A DNA stretch of 64,000 bases from Sitta carolinensis (lineage: Eukaryota > Chordata > Aves > Passeriformes > Sittidae), in the NCBI GenBank assembly GCA_032173965.1, contig JAVUNC010000005.1, positions 45,246,501 to 45,310,500 on the forward strand, in the 5' to 3' direction. Made by a program: the position numbers and the translations under genes. Below the pieces are notes generated by a model. The model was given only the letters and a program-made list of their open reading frames with translations. It was not told where the DNA came from and did not search any database. Shown in pieces: positions 41,190-53,163 of this stretch; position 1 is the first letter of the stretch; the number at the start of each line of letters is the position of its first letter.

Positions 41190-41727
41190 GCTGACAGCAG
41201 GTCAAGGGAGGTGGCTCCCCTTCTGTTCACTATTGGTGGGTCCACACCTGAAATGCTCTGTTCAGTTCTGGGCTCCCCAGCACAAGATACAGATGAAGCT
41301 ACTAGAGAGAGACACTAAAATTCTTAAGAGACTGGAAAATCTCTTCTATGAGGAAAGGCAGAGAGAGCAGTGACAGTTTAGCCTAGACAAATGAAGGCTT
41401 ACAGAGTATCTCATCAATGTGTACAAATATCTGAAGAGAGATGTCGTGGTCATGTCCAGTGACAGAAATAATGGGGAGAAACTGAAACACAGTAGGTTCT
41501 GTTTGAACATAAGAATTGTTGGGGTTTTTTTTGCTTTGCAGGCAACTGAGCTCTGGTACTGGTACAGGTTGTCCAGGAAAGTTGTAGGGTCTCAGTCCTT
41601 GAAGATTTTCCAAAGTTGTTTGGACACAATCCTGGACAACTTACTGTGGGATTCTGCTTGAAAAGGGGGAATTGGACCTGATGACCTCCAGAGTTCCCTT
41701 CCAACCTCAACTATGCTCTGATTCTGT
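41190..41727 (+). mobile_element. CR1 LINE fragment (end of ORF2 region plus 3' UTR)
   Basis: This is about 540 bp of degraded CR1 in the + orientation, antisense to ANKS1B. Landmarks are AGGTCAAGGGAGGTGGCTCC, GGGCTCCCCAGCACAAGATA, TCTATGAGGAAAGGCAGAG, then GATGACCTCCAGAGTTCCCT and the terminal TTCCAACCTCAACTATGCTC followed by TGATTCTGT. These match in order the C-terminal reverse-transcriptase region and 3' UTR of avian CR1. Frames are broken by stops, so it is inactive. Its 3' terminus differs from the CR1 at 11622-11883, so the two come from different CR1 subfamilies. A run of T at 41525-41532 interrupts the 3' region. Confidence 0.9.
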
Positions 41728-44219
41728 CAGGGATAATAATTAGTGATGTATACATCGACAATGAAATCCACAGAGATTCGATTGTTAGAGGAAGCCAGAG
41801 CACTAAAGGTTATTTCTATGAGATTGAACTGCAGAGATGAAAACCAGTTGCACCTTGACTAAAATTGTAGGTATCATTCTGTACTAATAAGGAAACTTGC
41901 TTAATGGAAAAAATGTACTACATTAGTGACAACAATTTTCTATTACTGTAGCATTATCTGAGACTGAGAAAGATCAATGTTTTGGCATACTGAATCAACA
42001 ACTTTGAGGACAAGGAATAGGATCTATCCTCAGATTACCCAGTTAAAGGGTGAAAAAGATCCTGATATGATAAGTGGAACAGGCAGCAGTCTTTCTTTTC
42101 ATCAAAATTCCTCACTGGAGGAAAGGTAAGCAATATTTTCCTTGGTGAAAGCATACATCTTGTAAGAAACTGAATTAAAATTAACATGAGAAGAGAAACT
42201 TCCTGTAGATGTGTAAGGCAAACAAATCCATCTGGGGGCAATTAAGAACCAGAAGATAATTCTGCTATGCATAAAGGGAGTACAGGAACTTAAGCCACCT
42301 TTGCACATGTAATTCATAGAGTTGGGAGAGGGATCCAAACTTAAATGCCATTTTTTTCCTTATATACTTTCTTGCTTCTTAGTCTATTCTACCATGATAT
42401 TTCCTGTCATACCAGAACACGATCCTAAAATTCTTCACTGACATTCCACACTGTCCTGCATTCTAGGGCTGTCTATGCCTTATAACTCTGAGCTATCAGA
42501 CAATAGTAATGAATGTCACATCCCAGAAATGAGATATATATTATGAACATTTTGTTTAAAAGAGGAATTTAAAAGGCCCACCGTATAAACAGTGCAAGGA
42601 TCTGTACATTATAAAGGTGATTTTCTGAACCAGAAGAGAAATATTACTAAGAAACTGAACTAAAATCAATCTGAGAATATGGTGACTGAAAGTACACTTG
42701 TAAGATGTGGACACGTAATCCTGCATAAGATGTCATGGCAATGAATGCTGACACAAATCTTAACAGCCGTAGGCAGGATTTCATGGTAACAGTGAATAAC
42801 TAACAAGTGAATCAGATCCCTCGACCCAAAAACTATCCAAAAGGCAGAAATGTCCTTGTTACCAGACAGTTCAGTTACTAAACTCTGCTCTAACTTAGAG
42901 GGAATGCTGAACCTCAGGATGAACAGGGCCAAGAGAAATTCAGACTGGCTAAACAGCTGTCTCTCTCTTTGTAAATGTACTTGTGGCTTACTACTTGAAG
43001 GTAGAAGTAAGTTCAGAAAATTCTTTTCTTGTGCAATAGAGCATTTACACAAATCATGAGGATTAAAAAATACAGTTGCAAATACTTTCTATATATTATT
43101 TAAGATGTGCTAGAATTTTTAGACAGATCTTTTTCACTTACAACAGTGTCCTGTTATATTAATATATTCTTCTTGTCTATACTACAGCAAGTGAGCTTAA
43201 GATTTATAGACAATTTCCACTGCTTTACTTCCTGAAGCTTTCATTGCCTTGGATCATACCTTCCTGGCAAAGTAAATGCTACCATTATATTTGGAAAGTC
43301 TTTCCTAGTGATACTTAATACAAAAACTGCTGGCAATTTTTCATTATAAAAGTGAGCTAAAGTCTGCTTGAGTTTGCACCAATGGATAATATATTGATTC
43401 TCTGGCATAAGTTTTCGGTACATGAAATATGGAGAACTAGAGCACAAATTGTGCTAAACATATAATAAAACACTCCCTGCTGACTACTAAATACAGGTAC
43501 AATGTCATGGCTGGACACATTAACTAAGCTAGGACAGGAGGACATTGTCAATAGGCACACCAGAATACCCAAGTCAACTTGGCATACAATTTGCAGGCTC
43601 AAGGAGAAGCATCAAGGGTTTTAATAATTACAGATTTTCTTTTAATCATGTAAATGTGCAAGAGCTTGTAATTAGGTCACTTGTCTAGTCCTTATTCATA
43701 GGCAGTTTGCTATAGTTCTGACATAGATTTCAGACAGAATCTGAAGGACAGAATGGTAGCTTTGCAAATTGATTCACAGAATATCCTCCATATACAGTGA
43801 GAGCAAAAAGGAAGGGGCACAGCTTTTTGCAGAACTACCGGTGACAAACAGTGGAAATTGCCATCGTTATTGGAACAGACAGGGAAGGCAAACAGGGATA
43901 GATGAAAGTTGGATAAACAGCAGAGGCCAAGATTTTAGGGTATTTATAATTATTAAACTACTGTTTACATGAAACATACTGAACTGTGCAGTATATTAAT
44001 TTACTGAAGGCCCAAAATCTATCACTCAACCAAAAACTTTGTATTTTTCATGTTTCAATTTAAATGAAAACTTCAAGGCATAAAGAGAAGAAGCAGATTT
44101 GTATTGCCCACTCCTAAATAATTCCAGATTGAAGGATACTGGATAGACCTGGAAATTAAAAAAATCTGTGATCAATTAAAACAAAAATTAAATGCTGTCT
44201 TTTATGAGTCCAAATTTTT

Positions 44220-44269
44220 GTGCTCAGGGAGTACAGGATTACAGGATTAAAAGTGCTCAGGGAGTACAG
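44220..44269. repeat. 33-bp-period duplication with an inner 8-bp repeat
   Basis: GTGCTCAGGGAGTACAG occurs at 44220-44236 and 44253-44269. Between the copies, ACAGGATT is itself repeated in tandem (44233-44240 and 44241-44248). Confidence 0.9.
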
Positions 44270-45857
44270 AATAGAAAGATAAGATGGCTAAAGTAAACTT
44301 CCCATTTAAACAAAACATCTTTACAATTACAGAGTGATACAAGACAGACTCCTCCTATTATTATCTCTTAACATTTTGAGAGGTCTTTACTGATGATAAA
44401 CTAAATTTATTTAACATGTTTGAACGTGTACAAAATTGTACATAAAATTTTACTTTGTAAATTGTTCTTTCCCAATCAGTGATGAAGATCAATTTAATTA
44501 ATAACAAAATAGTTAAGTTTCAAGTGACAGGCTGATATTTTGTGTTCTCCTCAGTTTAATAAGCTGCCAGTAATCATCAACAGAATTTTTCAGAGGCTGT
44601 AGAAGTAATAAGTTAACAGCAGGTACAGAGCAAAATTACCAATATGCTAAGATGCTGAATGAAAAGGAACATATTGACAGAAAGTATGTATACCGGCAAG
44701 AAAATAAATAAATGGTATTTCCTTATGGCATGTAGGACAAAACCAGAAGGAATAATATAAACTAGTACAAAAAAAAAGAAAAAAAAATCCCCCTGTCATT
44801 GAATAACTACAAAAAAAAAATCCAAGAATATAAATCACTTAAAAGCAATGTGAATAAAAATAAATTAAAAAAACAAGTAAGCCCTATAATTTTAGTGTAG
44901 ATGCCAAAGAGATCACCATTACTAAAAGAATCTTTCATTTCTAAAAGATTGAAAAAAAAATGCAGCCACTGTATTTTTTAAAGACCAGTGAAAAACTTTT
45001 AGTATAACTATAGATAAAAATGGCTTGGGAGAATTCACAGTAGTGCTAAAATTATCTAGATTACATAAGAGGAAGAACATATTTCATAAAAGCATTGTGT
45101 AATATTTTGCCCTCATGTAACCATCAGTTTGTAAGTTGCCATGACAGAGACTATTTTCCTTCAATTATTTTATTTCTTATATATCAATTCAGGCATCAGT
45201 TTCTTTCTGAATTTTTCCTCATTCATTTGTGAGAGATAAAAGATAAATTATATGCTCAGAAACATGCATTTGAAAGTTCTATGTTGCTGTAGCATTAAAC
45301 TTTTCTAAATTATTGAAGATGTAGTAATAGTAAAGAAAAGATAAAAAAATGAGCCGCTTATATTAACTTTTGCAAGTCTCTCTTTCTAGTAAAGAAAATC
45401 AAAATCAAATTAAAATGAAAGCTTGATGGGCAGCAAATTCACAAGCAGAAAAATCACAAAAGTATTTCACTTTAAAATAGTCTGAAGCAAGTACCAACAC
45501 TAACTCAAAACATACGAGAGATAATAAATGTAGTAAAACAATTTTACCACATTTTTCTTTGGAAGACCCTTGAGAATATCCAGTTTTAATCTTAAAATAC
45601 ACTAATATTTTCTGATTTGCTTTGTTGCTTTGTTTTTTAATCTATCTTTTTTTTCTCCACTTCACATTCTTTTTTCTCAAAATTTAAAAAACATGATCTT
45701 GATGTAAGAATCCAAAAATAAACGTGTTTGGAATCCAGGGCCAATCTTTTTATATTAAAAGGGAATTTTGTGTATAAAGGAGTTTGATTAAATGCACCTA
45801 AAGCTTAAAATGGATATATACTTTAATCAAAGTTTAGACAAAGTTTGCAAAATTTGT

Positions 45858-45993
45858 TCACAGATTCACAGAATCTTCTGAGTTGGAAGTGACCCAGAAG
45901 GATCAAGTCCAACTCTTAAGTGAATGGCCCATATAGGGATTGAACCCACAGCTGTGGTGTTCTTATCAGCAGGCTCTAACCAACTGCTAAGTG
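45858..45993 (-). mobile_element. tRNA-Ile-derived SINE with CR1-like tail (TguSINE1-like)
   Basis: On the minus strand the head reads TTAGCAGTTGGTTAGAGC, then TGTGGGTTCAATCCC and TATATGGGCCATTC. This resembles tRNA-Ile, with a degenerate A-box region (GTTGGTTAGAGC) and a clear B box GGTTCAATCCC (45936-45946). The tail reads AGAGTTGGACTTGATCC ... CACTTCCAACTCAG then AAGATTCTGTGAATC, resembling a CR1 3' end. Such tRNA/CR1 composite SINEs are known in songbird genomes, where the CR1 machinery is thought to copy them. This copy has lost two bases near the A box and is diverged. It is in sense orientation within ANKS1B and is not a functional tRNA gene. Confidence 0.85.
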
Positions 45994-46889
45994 GTAGAGA
46001 ATGTCTGAATGTGACTCTAAAGTAATGGAATTATGTCTGGTTGCTTACTTGCTTTATCTGAAAATAGATATTAACAACCTGAAGCAACCTTAATTCAAAG
46101 TGTATTTTATACAGCAAGAGAGAGAGACAGCAAGGAAGTTATTTCATATATGAAGATTAAATCCACTCTAAAACAAACATAGTGTCATCAATCAAATCAA
46201 GAGAAATCACAAGACTGAGGCAACATTTCAGAACACATAACAGAAGCCAGTCGTCTGTAGTTAAAAGACCTGGACACCTTCCAGTACAAAGAATTGAACA
46301 TAAAATTCACTGCTGCTGTACCTTGTGTCTCTTCCCACCTATGTCTATTTATTTAAAGTTACCCCTTTAACATCATTATAACTTACTGGGTGCACCAAAC
46401 ATCTGACAGGTTGGAGTCAGTAGCTGTGAGAGTGCATTGCTACAGCATTTTCTCTTAGATTTATACAAGTGTTTAGAAAGGCAGAAAATCAAAATTGTTA
46501 TTATTTAGTAACTTGAGTATAGAAATAATTATAGGAAAATATGCTCTCAGTGAAACACTGTTTTAGATTGCTGTGACCACGAGGGCTATAGCTTTAGAAA
46601 ATCAGTTTATGGCCTTTACAGTCACTGCTGTAGAAATTATATTTATATACACCTATATGAATGTTTAATATGATTTGTATATCTACATGTCTCAAGACAA
46701 CATTAAAACATGCAGTCAGCTTTGAAGATATGTATCTTTCTTGAGTTATCCCTTTTAACACATTGTTCGAGTTGTAACAAATATAGTTGTATTATATATC
46801 AGCTTCCAGCATTTCTCACAAAGTAAATGCAAGTGTATTATAAAGAAAAACATGTAAGAAGTAATTTCATTTAAATCATAGTCTAATGA

Positions 46890-47460
46890 GTAAGGAAAGG
46901 AGAGAGGGAGGAAGGAAGAGAGGGAGAGAGGAAGGAAGGGTGGAAGGAAGGGAGGAAGGAAGGGTGGAAGGGTGGAAAAGTAGAAGCAAGGAAGGAAGGG
47001 TGGAAGGAAGGAAGGCAGGGAGGAAGGAGGAAGGCAGGAAGGCAGGAAGGGTGGAAGGAAGGGTGAAAGGAAGGGTGGGTGGAAGGAAGGGTGGGTGGAA
47101 GGCAGGGTGGAAGGAAGGAAGGGTGGAAGGAAGGAAGGAAAGGTGGAAGGAAGGAAGGAAGGAAGGGTGGAAGGAAGGGTGGAAGGAAGGGTGGAAGGAA
47201 GGGTGGAAGGGTGGAAGGAAGGGTGGAAGGGTGGAAGGAAGGGTGGAAGGGTGGAAAGGTGGAAGGGTGGAAGGGTGGAAGGAAGGTGGAAGGAAGGTGG
47301 AAGGAAGGAAGGTGGAAGGAAGGGTGGAAGGAAGGAAGGGTGGAAGGAAGGGTGGAAGGAAGGAAGGGTGGAAGGAAGGGTGGAAGGAAGGGTGGAAGGA
47401 AGGGTGGAAGGAAGGAAGGGTGGAAGGAAGGAAGGGTGGAAGGAAGGGTGGAAGGAAGGA
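46890..47460. repeat. GGAAGG/GGGT purine minisatellite, about 570 bp
   Basis: The tract is imperfect and tandem. The core is a 12-bp unit, GGAAGGAAGGGT, mixed with 4-bp and 8-bp variants (GGAA, GGTGGAAG). The + strand is almost pure purine plus T, and the ANKS1B transcript strand is CCTTCC/ACCC pyrimidine. The array stops at about 47460 and the exon's donor begins at 47473, so only 13 bp separate them. Stop-free frames run through it on both strands (to 271 codons), but they encode only simple repeats and are not genes. Confidence 0.95.
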
Positions 47461-47473
47461 ATTACACACTAAC

Positions 47474-47770
47474 TTGGCAGCTGACATCCATTCCAGACTC
47501 CAGAAGCACCTGTACGACAGCTTTGTGGCCATTACGAGCAGCGAGATGCAAAGGAGTGTGTTTTCTTGTATTACAGTTCATCAGATTTGGATACGCTTTG
47601 ATGATCATTTTTACAACGCGCAGACGTCCATAAAGTGCTGCCAGATCCAGAGGTGTTTCCAGTTTGTTGTTTCTTATTGTGGGGTCTGTCAACTCTTCTA
47701 GCAGAACAGCAACAACTTCTGAATGACCATACTGAGCTGCACAATGCAGTGCTGTTTCATTTTCATTGTT
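47474..47770 (-). CDS. ANKS1B: ANKS1B coding exon (family exon 4), three ankyrin repeat cores
   Basis: This is the largest exon seen: 297 nt, 99 codons, phase 0 at both ends and fully open. It begins [20 protein letters not shown] and ends at the Cys-Gln of GMDVSCQ. Three ankyrin cores are visible: [19 protein letters not shown] near codons 6-24, [19 protein letters not shown] near 38-56, and [19 protein letters not shown] near 71-89. These repeats form the protein-binding surface of the N-terminal half of AIDA-1. The acceptor is a T-rich run ending taacag. The donor CAA|gttagt is weaker than consensus (A at -1, T at +3). It sits 13 nt from a 570-bp polypyrimidine (transcript strand) minisatellite. 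Conservation with mammalian ANKS1B is very high, with substitutions such as KAYPNLMN for SAHPNLMS. Confidence 0.97.
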
Positions 47771-50540
47771 CTGTTAAAAAAACCCAAAAGCTTCAGAAAT
47801 TCATGTTTAATCCACAATAGAAATGCTCAGCTTCTATAAATTGCCTCCATGAGATCACTACAGAGGCAGGGTTTGTAATATAATGTATGATAATATATGT
47901 TAAATGCTTCAAAATTACTCCACTGAAATTTTAATAATAACACATTAATACTTCAGCTTGCAGCACTCAAGCAGATGAGCTCCCTACATGTCTACATTGC
48001 TCCCAATCCATTTTAACAACATGCTCCTCAAAACCTTGTAGCTCATGATATGCCAAAATTTGTAACCTTCTTTGATTCAACTATTCCTGAAATTATGATT
48101 GAGTCCTTCTCTTAAAAATATTCTGACAGTGAAGTCTCTCTTCTTGATTTTGCTGGTTTTGTACCATAGCAGTTTGTTATTAGAGAAATGGAATTACGGA
48201 GAAAAACTGAGGAATGCAAGCAAATACCTCAGGCACAATGTTAGTTTCATGTAACACTATTAAAAGTTACTATCCACACAACAATTAAAACTTGGAAGAA
48301 TACAAAATAGCACTTATAGAAAGAAAGTAAATCACTTAACAAGTTGGTCTTCTCAGGACTCAATTACTCTAATGAACTTAGTAATAAATATTGAGAATGA
48401 GCATTTTATTTTTCAATTGTTTTCTTCCAGTTCTGTCTGTATACTTGCAATACCAAAGAGACAGATAACTTCAGGCAAAGAGGAAAGAAATAGTTTATCA
48501 AGCTCTCTGAATTTTATATCATCTATATTATTAATATATCATATGTAGATTTTACAAAGCTTTAAAATACACTAGACTATAAATTGTAGAAATATGTACA
48601 TTGAATGCCTCTTCTGATAAATTATTTACAAAATGTTGTGACAGTTTATGAATGTTGTAAAAGTACAAAAGCAAGAAGCTAATGTGCTATATAAAATTTT
48701 TTAATTAATTTAAATACCGGAAAGATACTAAATAAGGGTAGAGACCTCATTCTAAAGGAGGAGAAAGTGATGAATCTGAATCCATAATTCTATTTCTCAA
48801 GGAGCCAGCAGAAGACAGTTCAGGGGAGAGAGAACTGAAAATCGGAAAAAAATTGTCTTTTGAAAAACAGAGAGTCAGAGATTCAGAGAAATGAGGCTTT
48901 GGACTCATACGCAAAAGCTAGATAGGATAAGAATATCCATGTTGCACAGTAAAAACTAGAAAGGAGGAAAGAGAAGATCTATTTCTCTTGGTAGTGATGT
49001 TTCTAATTCTGTAACCAAGAATTCAGCTCTCGGGTTTGTGGTTTTAGCAACATTGCTGTCATTTTCATCTCTTCTTGCAATCTAAGATGACTCAGATGAA
49101 CTTGGGAAACAGAAGAGACAGATCAATACACTCAGATAAATCAATGTTGCAGTCAAACTTATGGGATGTCTGCAACACCACACAAGATCTGAGAGACTGG
49201 AATGTGTTTCCTGCTAAACTGCAACACAGAGGCTGGAGAAGATCCAGGTGGAGAGTGAGAAACTTCCACTGGCAGACACAGCTTCATGACTATTGAGTAT
49301 CTAAATCATTGTGCATTGTTCAGACCACCATGTGGGCTTTCTTTATTACATAGATGAGAAATTCAGATTAAAATATATATACTGTCACTATACTACATTG
49401 CTGCAATGTTCTATCAACCACCTGAAACAAGCTTTTTGTGTTTTAGTGACTTCTAATGTATCTTTTATATAGGACTGGGAAAAGAAATTTTATTATGTAC
49501 AGTTGTACGCCCACAAATGGCGAGCAGAGTTTATTAAAATTTATTTTTAAATTTTCAATATTTCATGGACAGCTAGACGAACAGGCAATTTTTTGTACAA
49601 TTAAGTATGAAAATCAGATAATTGTACACGAAAATACAACCATGGTAATTTTTGCCTACAGTTACTGTATTTATATATCCAATGGAAACAGTTACACAAG
49701 AAAATTCTATGTATATTGGCATTCTGTGAGGTAAATAACAAAATGCATGTTTACAATTTCAATTATCTATCCAATATCTGCTTATGTCTGAGGGTTTTTT
49801 CAAGAAATTATGGAAGTACTAACTCAACTATTTTGAATCTTGTGCCAATGATATAATATTGTAGCTTAAAAGTATTCTGATTAAATTTTCAAAGAAAGAT
49901 AAAAATTAAATTTGCTGTGTCCCTTTTCTCAAAATGTGATAGACAGATATAGACACATAGAGATCAAACAGTCCAAGTTGCTGCTGCTGAGCAGCAAACT
50001 TGAATTTGCTGCCTCTGGATAAAGAATATTCAGCTGAATTTTCATATAAAGGCATATTGAAAGGAAAAATACATTTTAAGAGAACCTGGTGCACAAAAGC
50101 AAAGTAACAAAATTATATTATTTTCAGTCATATATTGTTGAACAGTTTTCTACGGTTTTTATTTACCAAATAAAACCTACATTTCAGTTCATGACCAATC
50201 AAACTGATACAAAATTATAAAGAACTGTGTTCACTGAAAAAAAGCAGAAGAATACAACCTAGGCAAACGCAAATGTGCTAATTAAATTACCTACATAAAT
50301 GCACTCAGAACAGGCCTTGTACATATGGTGTTATCAGAACTAAGAGGTACTACCTAATTAAAACTTGATAATAAAACATTCTTCCTTCTTCAAAATGTAA
50401 ATTAATCAATTCAATTTTGATAGAGAGGACAAAATTATTTTTAATTTTCAAAGAGTAAAACTTGTTTAACTGCCTTCTAAATTTATCTTCTTTGACAATT
50501 TAGTACTACTTCCTAAAGTCGAGTGAAGGGAAGGTAGAGT

Positions 50541-50800
50541 GAGAGAGGAGAGGAGAGGAGAGGAGAGGAGAGGAGAGGAGAGGGAGGAGAGGAGAGGAGA
50601 GGAGAGGAGAGGAGAGGAGAGGAGAGGAGAGGAGAGGAGAGGGAGGAGAGGAGAGGAGAGGAGGAGAGGAGAGAGGAGAGGGAGAGGAGAGGGAGGAGAG
50701 GAGAGGAGAGGAGAGAGAGGAGGAGAGGAGAGGAGAGGGAAGAGGAGAGGAGAGAGAGAGGGGAGGAGAGGAGAGGAGAGGAGAGGAAGGAGAGGAGAGG
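50541..50800. repeat. GGAGA pentanucleotide microsatellite, about 260 bp
   Basis: A long run of GGAGA units has occasional GGGAGGAGA and GAGAGA interruptions. It is purine on the + strand and TCTCC pyrimidine in the transcript. Interruptions are spread through the array, suggesting an older, imperfect tract. The glutamate/arginine-rich and serine/proline/leucine-rich open frames across it are repeat artefacts. Confidence 0.95.
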
Positions 50801-52914
50801 AACTATTGATTTTAAGGTAGTTTGTCTTCATATCTCTAAAGCCACATACTGTTTTGAAGAAATATTTTAAAGATGTGACAAAAATTATTCAAGAAATTGG
50901 TAATTTGTTGCCCATATTTTCAGTTCCAAGCATAAACGATTGTTTCTGGAATACAGAAAGTTTATGTGTAACAGTCATTGCAATGGGCAGGTAATCTGTG
51001 ATAAAATATCTGCATGCAAATTACCATTCTATAATTAGAGCTTCAAATTTGATATCCAAGGGCTAAATAATACATCTAGTGTTAAAGAAAAAAGCTAGAA
51101 TCCTTGTAGAAATTTCAGATACTTCGTGATATGTAAGAACTACAAGACAGATTCTACAACTGAATGGTTCTAGAAAGAAAGATCAAGAAATAAGAACCCA
51201 GTAAAGACATACAAAATGTAAGGTAAAAAATGTAGACCAATATTAACAAACACAGTATTACAAAGCAGTTGCTAATATCCATAATTAATAATATTTTTGC
51301 CAAGTAGTTACTCTTATGCTCCAAAGGACCTTGTTCAGAAATAAGGAAAGCATTCTATGATTCAGCTTTTAACCTTTTTTTAAATTTTCTTCATTATTTA
51401 TTACAAGTGTCTTTTCATGGGCATGATCCTGGCCTTTTGCAGCCTTTCTCTGAATCTCTTACACTTACAGCCAGAACTAAGGCTGGTGTGGCTGCAAACC
51501 GAATTACATCTTCACAGTCCTGCATCTCTTCAGCATTTGCAGGCTGTGCTACATCATTTAGCTGCTAAGGGTGTGTGCCACTGCAAAATGTATAACACAT
51601 CTTGAGGTCTATTCATTAGAGGGCAGATTAGCAAATACATTATAGAGACAGTTATTGTAGCTTGGCAGTCTGATCGTGAGGAAGTGCAGGAAGTATCAAG
51701 AGAATGAATGGCTATCATGAATATTATATAGGCCCTTGCGAAGCCACTATTAAACTCTGGGTAAATGCAGGACATTTATTGCACAGTTGTGTAGTTCTTT
51801 TTTTTTTTTTTGCCAAAAAAGTATTAAATCTCCTAAAGTCCATGCAAGAGCTGTATAATGACTCAGGTCGTGATTTAACAGACCTTTCCAAAGGATGCTC
51901 AACTCCTTTTTTTATTGAAGTGTTCTGATGCTGAACTTGAAAAAGGAGACTTCCTAAATCACTGAGCCATTTCTTTGTCACAGAATCCCAATGTAAAGTA
52001 AGTGAACAAGATATTTGTTACAAAAAGATTTTTGTTATTTTCTCAGTTATGAAATGAGAATTTAACTTCAAATTAAAGAAGCAGGGAACAATGGGAGATT
52101 TTGGAAACATCTATCTAAATGCTGAATATACACAAAAGTAGTTAGAGGAAAAACAATACAAAAATAAGGCTTTAATAACTAAACAATTAAATAGAGAAAA
52201 AAGGAGTAAAAGAATATATTCAAGACAGAAAAAGGAATGACCTCAGGATGGTCTTCATATATTAAATCAGAAGGACAGTTTCCTGAGAAGTTCCAACAAA
52301 AAGTTAATAATTCTGAAAAACTAAAGGAAGTTTATTGGAAAATTACACAGTGTGAATCAAAATCTACTGACTTCCCACTTTTACTTATGTAAACATTATA
52401 AAAAGTAATGAAATATGGTTAACTACTTTGAAAAAAGAAATTCTAGTTTATTGTTGCAATGGCTTAAATCAAAAAGATTGCATCTGCACTTTTTCTTTCT
52501 TGTAAAGAAAGTATAGTAAGAGTTGCAAGGGAAGCTCTGAAATTCATCCACTAGTCTCACATTAATTGAGGGGTAAAATCAAATGCAGTATTTGAAAAAT
52601 ATTGTGTTTGCAGGCTGAATTTGGAACTGAATTGAACTTCTGGAAGTCACTGAGGTGTCACAGAGAGAAGCATATAGTCTGTGTTTCATTTGGATGATTT
52701 GGAGAAGTTAGAAATATGTTAAAATTTAGGTGTTTGCATCATATGAATACACCCTGAAATCCTTTTCATCATACTTCAGAAGAATTCTTTAATAGTTTTA
52801 AAGAAATGTGGGTGGGTTTTGTGGTAATTACAATTTGATGCAGAAGCAAATTCTACAGCACACTGAATCCATAAAAATTTCAGAAGAGTTCACATTTTTT
52901 CCTGTAATTTTCTC

Positions 52915-52964
52915 ATAATATATAAGTATATATACACATATATATACATACGTGTGTGTATGTG

Positions 52965-53006
<42 letters not shown>

Positions 53007-53163
53007 CAATATATATGTATATATGTATATACATATATATATTGTATATATATATACACACACGCATATATACATATATAAATATTTTATTATATTTAAT
53101 AATTAATTAAATTTAATAATTAAATAAATTTAATAATTTATTCATATTTAATAATAAATATTT
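52915..53163. repeat. TA/TG/CA dinucleotide array with AT-rich tail
   Basis: The first part (52915-53080) alternates TA with GT blocks (around 52951-52994) and later CA blocks (around 53055-53062). The two halves are partly complementary. The second part (53081-53163) is almost pure A/T, built on TTTAATAATTAAT-like units. It is low-complexity intronic DNA. Confidence 0.93.

Larger units (their letters stand above)
39506..47473 (-). other. ANKS1B: ANKS1B intron, 8.0 kb
   Basis: This intron contains a CR1 3' end (41190-41727), a tRNA-derived SINE (45858-45993), a 33-bp-period duplication (44220-44269) and a long GGAAGG-type minisatellite that reaches within 13 bp of the upstream exon's donor. 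A slightly GC-richer stretch near 39780-40110 was not identified. The 128-codon open frame at 42666-43052 (minus strand) is unrecognised and probably chance. Confidence 0.85.

Noticed and set aside
42666..43052. 128-codon minus-strand open frame
   Set aside because: The translation matches no family I know and does not continue ANKS1B. The flanking family exons already join in phase without it.
43766..43790. Short GATTCACAGAATATCCTCC resembling a reverse CR1/SINE end
   Set aside because: The match covers fewer than 20 bases with no adjoining element sequence, so chance cannot be excluded.
45936..45993. Possible tRNA-Ile gene on the minus strand
   Set aside because: It is diverged, lacks two bases near the A box and continues into a CR1-like tail, so it is the head of a SINE.
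46886..47701. 271-codon + strand open frame and a 218-codon minus-strand frame through the GGAAGG array
   Set aside because: The translations are simple repeats of Gly/Arg/Lys/Glu or Pro/Ser/Phe/Leu. The + frame also runs antisense through a real ANKS1B exon.
50466..50831. 121-codon minus-strand and 93-codon + strand open frames
   Set aside because: Both are produced by the GGAGA microsatellite and have no non-repeat domain.
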